From assembly GCA_028753945.1 (NCBI GenBank), contig JAPNXP010000007.1, positions 4,960,001 to 5,024,000 on the forward strand: a DNA stretch of 64,000 bases. The letters run 5' to 3'. Shown here piece by piece: positions 43,044 through 55,000 of this stretch. Below the pieces are notes generated by a model. It saw only the letters and a program-made list of their open reading frames with translations. It was not told the origin of the DNA and searched no databases. The stretch is from Hexactinellida sp. DTS-2022 (taxonomy: Eukaryota > Porifera > Hexactinellida). Positions within the stretch are counted from its first letter, which is position 1, and every line of letters begins with the position of its first letter. The position numbers and the translations under genes are program-made.

Positions 43044-46000
43044 TCACAAATTAAAATTATTGTCCAAATCTTGAGAATCAGTTTCTCTCTCGTCTCCGTT
43101 AGGAATATCTTGTCCAGCTGTGTTCTCTTGTTCGTGCAAGTTTTCTGAGGTATTTTGGTGCCCCATAATCGGTAGCGTATTTGCTTTTAAACTCTTCAAA
43201 TGATTATCGGTCTGTTCTGAATGATCTGATTTCTGTTCGGTTTGGAAAGGCGGATCCTCGGAGAGTAGAGGACTCCTTATGTCGGATACCTTACTGACAG
43301 CCCCGCTGATTGACGAGTAGGTAGAGCTGAGGAGCTTGGTGCGAGTCTGAAGAGCACTCGACTGGTACCGCCACACCATTAGCCGGGAAGCAGTCTCGTT
43401 CTGTTCCACGGAGCAGACCACCTCCACATCTCCTGACAAGTGTACTGTGGGGAGGGGCTCTATCGAGCGTATCTTTCCCTTGCTGCAGTGTTGGTACGCG
43501 ATGAGAGGACTCTCCTCGACTACAAGGTCACTCACTTGCGGAAGATCCTATGTATAATGTAGTGAGTAGCATGCAGTGATGTATACAGGATTATATCACA
43601 TAATTTTAGTTTATTAATTTTGATGGGATTTGTCACCAAATTTTCCTGATTGTAAGGTATAATCTCCTTCATAGTAGAGCCTCGTGAATACGAACAACAG
43701 CTAATACGAACACTATTTCAAATTCCTCAAAGATTTTCATTATAAATGATATTGGCTAATACGAATTCCGGGAAGGCGAACGTATTTTGACGGTACGAAG
43801 TTCTACTGTACTTCATACTACATGGATTAATAACGTAATTAAGTAAGTACCTCAGATTGTGGAGAGTTGTTAATTGGGGCGCTCACAGCAGTTCCCAGTA
43901 TGGACTGTCGGCTGAACTTCATTCTCTCCGGCGTGTGGCTAGTCTGCTCCACCGCTGGTATCAGGGAGCGTATCTTTAGCACGTCCATAAGGAGCAGGGC
44001 ACCCGACTTGGTACCCACCCACAGCAGGTTCCCCTGGGGGGCTATGGCAGTCAGCTCGCTCACCTCCTTCCTGTTTATGTCTGGGAGAATTCTACGAATA
44101 TGAGGCATGTAATAAGCGTCCCAAAGCTGGAGTTTCAAATGTTTTCAGTTATTGTATGGATTTTACTTTAGTTATTCAGGTTGAACTAACTACTATTTAC
44201 AATAGTCAACCACTGTTAATTCTAACTCGCAAAGGAAAATAAAATTGGTCGAATTAGCGAATTTTCGATTTAACGAGTATTCAAATTAACGGGTGTTGAT
44301 TGCATGTCAAAAATTCAGTACTATTTGTTGGAATCAGCGTTTCAGGAAAAAAAATGGTGAAACATGATTTTTGTGTTTAGGCAACATTTCTGTATGCAAA
44401 GTTAGTAACTAATAAGTGTTGTGTGTAACGTAACTGTAAATCGAATGTGAGTAACAAGCGGCCTGTCTCCCAGCTCCAAATCCAAATGTAAGAGCATCTC
44501 CTCGCTATTGTCCAGATCCATGGTCCACTAATGACCATATCTATTACTGTTTCTTTTGCTACGAATTTATTCCTGCTTCTTGTTGGGAAATAAGGTGCTT
44601 GTATCTCTCTCTCGCAGTGGTGCACTATGCCTTTGAATTTCGCCTGTTCCTTGAGTGTGAGAGGGTTTATGACTAACATTTTGTGTCCGCAGGCTGCCCA
44701 TATCAAGCCACACGGAGTCAGTACGATGCCTCTACACGGGTTGTTCTCTTGCAGCATTACTGCTCTCTCTCCTATTTAATTAACGGCATTCATAACGACC
44801 TATCAATCTATTGTATGTGCAGTAGAACTCGTATAACGTAGTAAACGTACCTAGGTTAGTACGTACTGCTATTTTTAACTAAGTTTATAAAGCAGTATAT
44901 ATTTCTATGTAGTACTCGGTTAGTACGTATATTCGGATAATACGTACTTATTTCCCATTCCTGAGGGTGTGCGTTATAACCGAGTTCTACTGTACCTATA
45001 ATGTAGACTCGTTAATACGAACAATGATAAGGCGGTATATCGATTAAGGAATCAATATTTAATTCCCTTACCCTTAGATAAACGTATGCAAGTGAATCCG
45101 GTTAATACGAATTTCTGTATAATACGGACAGATTTCGACTGTCCCCTGGTGTTCGTATTAACAAGTCTCTACTGTAATTTCGATGTTATTATTGACAATT
45201 GAATATCATTTTGTATTTATACCTGCTAATGGATTCTTAACAACAAGTCCGTTCCTCATCCCCATGAATACCATTATATTCCCGTTAGCTAGCCCCACTA
45301 GCACTCTGTACTTGAGAACTTCTAATCCCTCTTGGTTGGGATTTAGCGCTTGGACATTCTCCCATTTATCGTCAATTGGCATCAGTGAGAGAACAGCATC
45401 CTATTACAATTATACGAATTGTTTTATAGGAATTTATTACATACGTATATTAGCTAACACCTTTCTAAAGTAAATTAATGTATTTAGTGTTCTGGGGGAA
45501 AATATCAATTTTGTTATAAGCGGGTATTTCTTTATATCCGACTTCGTTATAAAGGGAGTTCTGTACTTGTATTTTGCAAATAAAAAACTAATAAGTACTA
45601 TTAGAAGTTGTTGGCCGGTATATAAGTAAGCCCTTGGGCCTTGTTTATAATACAGTAGACAAATAGAACGTATTTACCTGCAACTGGCCGGAATAGTAGT
45701 TATTCATATCAGGCAGATCGTATACGTATAGCGCGCCTTTATTCGTGTCTTCTATTCCTATCCACAGCTGATTGGTAGACTGCACTATCCGCATAACAGT
45801 CACGTTACCGATTGCCTGCAGCTGATCCGAGTTGTTTCTCCTCTTGTCTGGCTTCGTCAGCGCTCGTATTATACATCTGTGTTGTAAATATTTGTTGTGA
45901 AAATTTGTTTTTGAATAAAATTTTGTTTTAATTAAGTAATTCTTGTATTGTTATAGAATTTGTACAAATCAAAATCAAAATGCTTTTGTTCCATCCTAGC

Positions 46001-49000
46001 TATCAAATGTTGTATAACGATGGTACAGTAGACTTTGTTAATACGTACACAAATGAGGCGAAATACAAGATTTTATTCCCCTAGCTTATACAAATGCATG
46101 TAAGTGACTCACGTTATAGTAATACGAATTTCCGGATAATACGACAAATTTCGACAAATTAACAGTGTCTACTGTACTTATAATGCTACTATTGCCCCCT
46201 CGACTCACTTCCCATTCCTTGGGTTGATGTGTCCCACCAGGAGCCCCCTGGTCCCGGAGGCCCAATACAGCTCCTGTTTGTCTGTACACACAATGCACTG
46301 CACGTTTATATCTGAGCTCAGGGGCGACCAGCCGATCTCTCCGGCGCAGAGAGTTAGCTTCGAAGCTATCATCGGCAGATCCAGTATTATTCTGTTCTTT
46401 AGGTTCAGGCAATTCTCTGCAGAATAATATAGATAAGCTATGGTATAAATTATACGCCAAATGTTAAGACCAGTGTAAAACGTAACTCGTTAATGAGTGC
46501 GTACAAATTTAAGTTCAAAGTTCGTATTAAATACAATTATTGCGTCTATGTGTTTATATTAATAACTCTTGATAACAACAGAAATTTTTAAGGTCCTTTG
46601 GTGTACGTACTCAAAAATATAGAATTACTTAAATTTATACATCTTTTTATTTTCTTGCACTGACAAGGTATTTTACATAAGTAATTCACCTTAGCGAAGT
46701 GGGTTTTTATACTATAAAGGTGTTGACCGCTATATTATAAACCAATCACTATTCCTTACCCAATAGTGGCTGCATACACAGCCGATGACAGGCCGATACT
46801 TCTGCTTGTTTCAGTTCGAATATATTAACCGCAGACCCGTAGCCTAGCTGCACTGATCTCCCGTCAGATAGATTGATAGCGCTAGTCTTCCTCCTGGTGT
46901 GCATATCATACTTGCCCTGCTCATTGACTGTGTATAGGAGGTGAGCCTCTATGTTGAGAAACAGCCGTGAGTGCAGCGCTAGGCGCATAACCTCCTGAAG
47001 CGAGTACACGCCCTCGAACGGCCTGCAGCCTGTTGAGATCTCGTACAGGAGAAATCCAAATTGCAGGAGAGGGAGCTATGGGAATATTATAATTATAATA
47101 CAGTCAGGTTCTTTATAATTAACATTCAAAGGACCAAAAATTGTGTTCATAATAGAGAGACTTCATAATAAGCGAACTGAACTTAATACGATACAAACCC
47201 TAGATGTAAGTTGTTAATTAACTGAATATGGTACCAACTTTATAAATTTCTAATATGAAATATTTATTATTGTTCTTTACAATAATAGGTAAACAAATTA
47301 AATAAAGATTCAAAATGAATCTAGAAGTTAGCTTTCAACGGGTATTATAGGCAAACAATTCAGAACTATGCAAAATAGTACGAAGGGATGTATATAACAT
47401 CGCTTTCTACCATTTCCCAATGGTAGAAAGAGTGAAGAGTAGGGCCGCATAGCGGCCGTTAACTTGAGATGTGTAGCACCGATCCGTGACCGAAGGGCTC
47501 GTAAGGAATTAAGTTTAAGTTATTTGACTCACTGAAGGCTCATTTGCTAGCAGGAGATCTTGCTCTTCTCTAGTATTCACCAGTGTCTAATAAATAACAT
47601 CAAACTACAGTAGAACCTCGTTAGTACGAACACGGTTAATATGAAATCAAGTTAATACGAAGACGAGCACTATTTCAGCCCCCTTCAAAGCATTTTCAAT
47701 ACAAATAACCCCGGTTAATACGAAATCCAGATAAGGCGAACACATTTTGAATTTGATGTCCCTAATGTACGTACTAACGAGGTTCTACTGTATATTTAAT
47801 ATCATTGGGTGTTAAACCTATCCTGTTTACCTTAGATTTAGAAAAGTGTGAGATCCCGGCATCAGATAGCCTTATCACCATAGGCTCTGTGTAGTGCACC
47901 ATTACTGTATCAGAGGTGAGCTGGGTGTGGCATATGTTCCTCAGCTCCAGGAAATATAGACCTCCCACCACCTACAGGAAATATGTATATACAATTGGGA
48001 TCTGAAAATGCAGACTCTCTTATTAGCAAGTTCATTTATTATGTATTGTTATGTAAATTGTTATTGAAATTTATTGCATCTCTTGTTAGTAAAACTCAGT
48101 TAATTATAAATTTTCGTTTTACAACAGTGCGTGCAAATTCAGTGCCCTTGCTACTTAATGACAAGTGTTAATACGAACACTATAGTATTTCAGTCCCCTT
48201 CAAAAGCATTTTTAATACAAATGACACCGGTTAAATTACAAATTCCGGGCAAGGCGAGATAATTTTTACGGTCCCCTATTGTTCTAATATCCGGTATCTA
48301 CTATTTATATGAATGTATAACGACCTGTATGGCCACAGCATGGGAGGCTATCGTGTCCAGTCCCTTGTTGTTAGTGGTCAGGAGAGTTCTTAGAGACCCA
48401 TACGAGGATCTGCTCAGCAGGGCTGTAGGCGGATGGAAGCTTACTCCAATGAACTTCACCATCTGGTAAGTAACAGTTAATGATAATACGTAGTACAGTC
48501 AGCTTATGTTGTTATAATAAATACAATATAAACTTACACTTTCGTCGTTTATCTTTAGAATATTATACGCTTCTTGCATCAGTTGTTTGTAAGGAGCTTC
48601 TAATAATATCTGAAATACAACAAATGTTAATAACGCTGTGTAGCCAAGTGTCCGTATCCCTGCTAACTTGCCTAATGGTAATTTTGAGAAACAAAATTGA
48701 CCTTTTAAGTGCCTGAACTTACATACTAAAAACTGTGCTTTAATTATTTTACAGTAGAACCTCGTTAGTATGAACACAGTTATACGAAATTCCGGTTATT
48801 TTAATACTAAGCACTACTTCAGTCCCATTCAAAGCCTTTTCAATACAAATGATATTTGTTGAAAAATACGAATTCTGGATAAAGCGGTTCTACTGATTGA
48901 GTCTCACCTGTTGCTGCAGTCCTCCTGGAGACCTCTCTATCTCCCGTCTCCTCTCTTCAGAGCAGTAGCATCTGTGGAAGTAACAGCTGTTCGTATCTCC

Positions 49001-52000
49001 CGAGATAAACACCTCCTCCTCGAGGTCTACTGCCCCCTCGTAGAATATATAGTTGCTGCCTAAGTTGTATACGTGTATTATATACAGTGAACTCCCGCTA
49101 TAACGATGTTGGATATAACGAAATATAAATTTTCCCCCAGAGCTCTAAATGTATTCATTATCATCCGCTTATAACGAAGGAATTTACAGGTCCCAAGCAC
49201 TTCGTTATAACGAGAGTAAAGTGTGTTGGAAAATAGGTTTATTGTGACTGACACAGTGACACCTAACATCATATTTACTGTCTTATTAATGTCATTCGCT
49301 GTTATTCCTTGAAGTTTCAGAATCCAACTACTGTATTAGTAAACGTGTACTAAATTTGCAATTGTATTAGTTTTATCAAGTGTTGTCCATATCCCCTGTA
49401 TATCAGTTATCACAACACACCACTTACTCTCGGTTAGGTTTAGCTTGGCGGGCATGTCTTTAATGAGCATGTCCGGTATCGCGTCTCTGAGGTCTGCCTG
49501 CGAGTTGGCCGCGGCCGGCGTGAGGCTGTGGGAGAGAATGTCCGAGAGGAGCTTCAGACGGAAGGAGGAGGGGTGAGCCCCCTGGGGGTCCGGAATGAGA
49601 CTGGATAGGTTGTCCACCAATGCGTACACCTCCACCCAGGGCACGCACTTCTCAGAGGTGTAGCAGAGCCCAGGGAAGTGCACTTGGATTGTCTATTTGA
49701 TTATACACACCGTAATCACTCGAATAGTAGTAGCCTAAGCTATTATTTGAGTTGATTAAACTAGTATTTTCTATGTGAGGAAATACGATACATACCAAAA
49801 GTTATCCCACTCATGTGCTGTTGTATGATAACTTATTCCCGGATTTCCTAGTTACCTAGGTAGGTGAGGTATGTTTGACATTTATTTGCTATCATTATTT
49901 TTAAACCCCTTAGGGGACAATTTTTCGAGGGGCTATTATCCGAGTAAATACTGTATTCTGTTTAATTTCGCAACTTAATTGAGGTGTAAAGTTTGGACAT
50001 ATTGCTACATGACTATGTATCGTGGCATATGGTATGCTAGATTCCAGAAACCTATGCTATACTAACTTTACAACTTTACAAACCTGCATTATGACGTCAT
50101 GCGTAACTCTTAACAACCTCGCCTCCACGTTGTCGTTGTCTGCGTAGAGAGACAGCTGTATGCCCTGAGAGTCTGTGAGAATACCAGACTCCAACGATGT
50201 GTCATCACAGCCGCAAACCTGTAATGGCGTAGTGTATAGTTACAGTACTTCTGTATGTTTAATTAATTAATTAAGCAGATGACTGGGGTTCAAGGTCATT
50301 TTCAATTGGAATTCAACACACACTTTAACGGGTCTGACTGAATGGTGGAAAATGGTGGAAAATGGTGGAAAACATCCGAGAGTGGTGGAAAATGGTGGAA
50401 AATGGTGGAAAACTACTTGACTGAATGGTGGAAAATGGTGGAAAATGGTGGAAAATGGTGGAATTTCTGAATTTTCGTCGAAATGACTGAATGGTGGAAA
50501 GTGGTGGAATTTCTAAAAATCGACTGAAAGGTGGAAAATGGTGGAAAACGACTGAATGGTGGAAAATGGTGGAAAACGACTGAATGGTGGATAATGGTGG
50601 AAAATGACTGAATGGTGGAAAATGGTGGAAAACGACTGAATGGTGGAAAATGGTGGAAAATGACTGAATGGTGGAAAATGGTGGAATTTCTAAAAATCGA
50701 CTGAAAGGTGGAAAATGGTGGAAAATGGTGGAAAACGACTGAATGGTGGAAAATGGTGGAAAACGACTGAATGGTGGATAATGGTGGAAAATGACTGAAT
50801 GGTGGAAAATGGTGGAAAATGACTGAATGGTGGAAAATGGTGGAATTTCTAAAAATCGACTGAAAGGTGGAAAATGGTGGAAAACGACTGAATGGTGGAA
50901 AATGGTGGAAAACGACTGAATGGTGGATAATGGTGGAAAATGACTGAATGGTGGGAAATGGTGGAAAACGACTGAATGGTGGATAATGGTGGAAAATGAC
51001 TGAATGGTGGAAAATGACTGAATGGTGGAAAATGGTGGAAAACGACTGAATGGTGGATAATGGTGGAAAATGACTGAATGGTGGAAAATGGTGGAAAATG
51101 ACTGAATGGTGGAAAATGGTGGAAAATGACTGAATGGTGGAAAATGGTGGAAAATGACTGAATGGTGGAAAATGGTGGAAAACGACTGAATGGTGGAAAA
51201 TGGTGGAAAACGACTGAATGGTGGAAAATGGTGGAAAACGGTGGAAAACGCCTGAATGGTGGAAAATGGTGGAAAAACGGGGGCTGACTGAATAGTGGAA
51301 TCGAGTGGAATTTGATTAAATTGTTAAACACTACGTATATGCTATAAGCTACGTGTGTATCATATTACGTTAATTTTCGCCCATGTAAAATTGTTTGCAA
51401 TGATTGAACTAGTGTTGTGCATGAAGTGGGACAATATGATACTATATTAGTATTCTTACTAATCATCTCTATTGAACTGCCCAATGAATACCAACTGGAT
51501 TTGATAAGGAATTGTTGATAAATAATGTAATAAGATGTGTCTAAATAACATGGTAACAAAGCCTAACTAATAAATCCTATTGTGTCACTTCAATCATTGC
51601 AAACAATTTTACATGGGCGAAAATTAACGTAATATGATACACACGTAGCTTATAGCATATACGTAGTGTTTAACAATTTAATCAAATTCCACTCGATTCC
51701 ACTATTCAGTCAAAGATTCCACTAGATTCCACTATTCAGTCAGCCCCCGTTTTTCCACCATTTTCCACCATTCAGGCGTTTTCCACCGTTTTCCACCATT
51801 TTCCACCATTTTCCACCATTCAGTCATTTTCCACCATTTTCCACCATTCAGTCATTTTCCACCATTTTCCACCATTCAGTCATTTTCCACCATTTTCCAC
51901 CATTCAGTCATTTTCCACCATTATCCACCATTCAGTCGTTTTCCACCATTTTCCACCATTCAGTCGTTTTCCACCATTATCCACCATTCAGTCGTTTTCC

Positions 52001-55000
52001 ACCATTTTCCACCATTCAGTCATTTTCCACCATTTTCCACCATTTTCCACCATTCAGTCATTTTCCACCATTTTCCACCATTCAGTCATTTTCCACCATT
52101 TTCCACCATTCAGTCATTTTCCACCATTATCCACCATTCAGTCGTTTTCCACCATTTTCCACCATTCAGTCGTTTTCCACCATTTTCCACCATTTTCCAC
52201 CTTTCAGTCGATTTTTAGAAATTCCACCACTTTCCACCATTCAGTCATTTCGACGAAAATTCAGAAATTCCACCATTTTCCACCATTTTCCACCATTCAG
52301 TCAAGTAGTTTTCCACCATTTTCCACCATTTTCCACCACTCTCGGATGTTTTCCACCATTTTCCACCATTTTCCACCATTCAGTCAGACCCCACTTTGAA
52401 CATACCTGAGTAACCGCGGTTTTTTAATTAATTAAAATCTATTTTTCTTAAAAGAATATTATTTTTTTAGTTTTTAATTAAAGGCATTACTTATATATTT
52501 GTAGACACTTTTCTAAAGTATTTTCTTGTACTGGCAAGGTAATTTTTACATCAAAAAATCAACTTTGCAAGCCAAGGTTTTTATATTGAAAAGCTGTTGG
52601 CTGATATAAGTAATTCCCTAATTAGAACCCCCCTGTTGTTATACCTTTAGATTCCATCCCTGGTCCGAGGTGATCACTAGGCCAGTTGCCCAGTAGTACA
52701 CCTCTGAGGTGAGGTACTCCTTCAGTTCGTATCTAATTCCGTCCGACTTCAACAGAGTGCCATGCGGGAGACACTTTATCACATTGCTCTTGGAAGTATC
52801 CTCCATATTCGTTCTGTTAATGTTAACATTATATATTACAGTAGAACCTCGTTAGTAGGAACACCATGGGAAAGTCGAAATTTGTTTGTATTAACCGGAG
52901 TCACTTGCATGTACAGTAGAACCTCATTAGTACGAACACCAAGGGACCGCCAAACTGTGTTCGCATTATCCGGGATTCGTATTAATTTACCGGTATCTTT
53001 GTATTTAAAAAGGCTTTGAAGGGTACTGAAATTGTGTTCGTATTTACCGGCTAGGGTAATTAAACCTTCACTCCTTAACCAATATTTCGCCTTATGAGTT
53101 CGTATTAACGAGTCTACTGTACTCAGTTTGATTAGATTAAATTAATGTCTTCTCTCCCGTTCTCAGAACTCGGTGTAATGGGTAGAAGGTTGATACAGTT
53201 AAAACGCATGTCTTTCCTTTACTCGAAAACCTTCAATGCTAGTGATGGAGTTAGAAAATATTTGGATCAGAATTTGATAGAGTTTGCCTCTACGTTCCCT
53301 TCAGTTTCTATCTACCTAAGGCAAGATGAGGGAGACCCTCGTATTGAAGCAGAGTATCTCAGTGGTACAAGGAAGACTGTTCTTTTAAAGAAATTCACAC
53401 GGGAAGAAGTCAGGAGTGAAGTTTGGAAACTGCGCTGCCAATCTGGGATTAATGTTGGACAGATTGTTCGCTATTGGCACACAACACGCCCCTCTATTCA
53501 AGGGAACTGGCATCCATATTTGTTCCCATTTCCAGACAATTCTCAGTATTTAATTCCCAAGCAAGATAAGAAAAATGAGAAATAGTTGATATTTAAATTG
53601 CTTATTAATTTAGTTATTCGAATTATTAAAATACAACTTGCCTTAATTCTCTGGGTAGGGAACTTTGTGTAGATTTGTGTCCATAGTACTCTGGTTGGAA
53701 ATTAAGAGTCTCAAATTGTTCCAGCTTATTTAGTTCAATACCGCCAGGCAGTGAGATTGGCAGCAAGTTTGCTAGTAACTACAAACATATTTAATTATAA
53801 TTTTAATAGTAGAGAAATGTAACATTCATGTTTTTACCCTTAGACGGTTTTAATTAATTAATTTCTACTATAAATATAAGTTTTATAATACTAAGTATAA
53901 TACGTTAATTAAACTGCTTCACGTAATACAAAAATATGTTCTTATTTACATCAGACACGGTATACTATATATTTAAATAAAAAATATGTACAATAGTCGA
54001 ATTATTGTGAAAGCCAACATATTTGACAGTTTTAATTAAAAAATTCCCGTCACGCAATATAACATTTCACCATCAAAATACTGTATAGCTTAATTTATCC
54101 AGTACCCCTATGTTGAATTCGTACGTATAATACTTTATACGAGGGAGAATTCATTAAGTGTCGACTTCGCTTAATTGGGACATTTCGGGCCCTAACATTT
54201 TGTCCCAATTAACCGAAAATTCTGTTTTATATACATTACATGCGCCATATAGTATTTCTTTATCATTTGAATCGTAAATACGCTTGCAAATAACTATCAT
54301 TCACCATTTCCGCACTGAAAACTAATAAGAACAGTTGTACAATTGATCTGGGATATATTTACTGAATACTGTGCTATAAATAGAGTCCCTACCCTCATGA
54401 GTAGAACATTCCAGAACCCTAGGGGAATGAACTTCATCTTGTATATCCTCCTGCACCTGTTCCCTGCTAGGAACGTGTGTGCGCCCGCTCTGCCCTCCTC
54501 CGCGCTCTTAACACAGTCGGGCAGCTCCGTCCCCAGACCAGCTGGGACTATGACGTAGCTGTCCGAGAGACGAGTGCATATGTTGTTAGCTGTCAGGAAT
54601 TTCTATACACATAATGACAGTGAAGAATGTACCGTTATAGCGAAGTCGGATACAGTGGATGCGGTTATAAGAACATCGTCGGGAACTGCATTTAATGTTC
54701 TTATATCCGGTATGCATTATATAGGCCAACCGTTTTCCAGTTGAATGTTCTTATAAGTTATAACTGGTGTTAATATAACCGGCATCTACTGTATAACGTA
54801 ATAACAGCTTATAACGAAATGGAGATTTCCCCCAGACACTAAATGCATTAGTTATTATCCGCTTATAACAATTATCCAGATATAACGAAGGAATTTACAG
54901 GTCCCAAGCGCTTTGTTATTACGACAGTTAACTGTATTCAATTGCTTTGATATTTCGTTGGGTTTATAAGGCACTAAAACTTACAAGAAATTCTTCTAGC

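Noticed and set aside
44410-44440. Earlier LRRK donor at 44434 (ACA|GTTACG)
   Set aside because: It would not be in phase with the acceptor at 44126; GTTACT at 44409 keeps phase 0 and the blade continues as in LRRK2.
50849-51331. 160-codon minus-strand ORF rich in FPPFSTI repeats
   Set aside because: It is the TGGAAAATGG repeat array read in one frame, part of the palindromic element.
50330-52391. CRISPR-like regular repeat array
   Set aside because: Animal nuclear DNA; the repeats lack unique spacers of fixed length and the array is mirrored as a palindrome.
53145-53585. Part of LRRK rather than a separate gene
   Set aside because: It is on the opposite strand and matches mL43 over its whole length.
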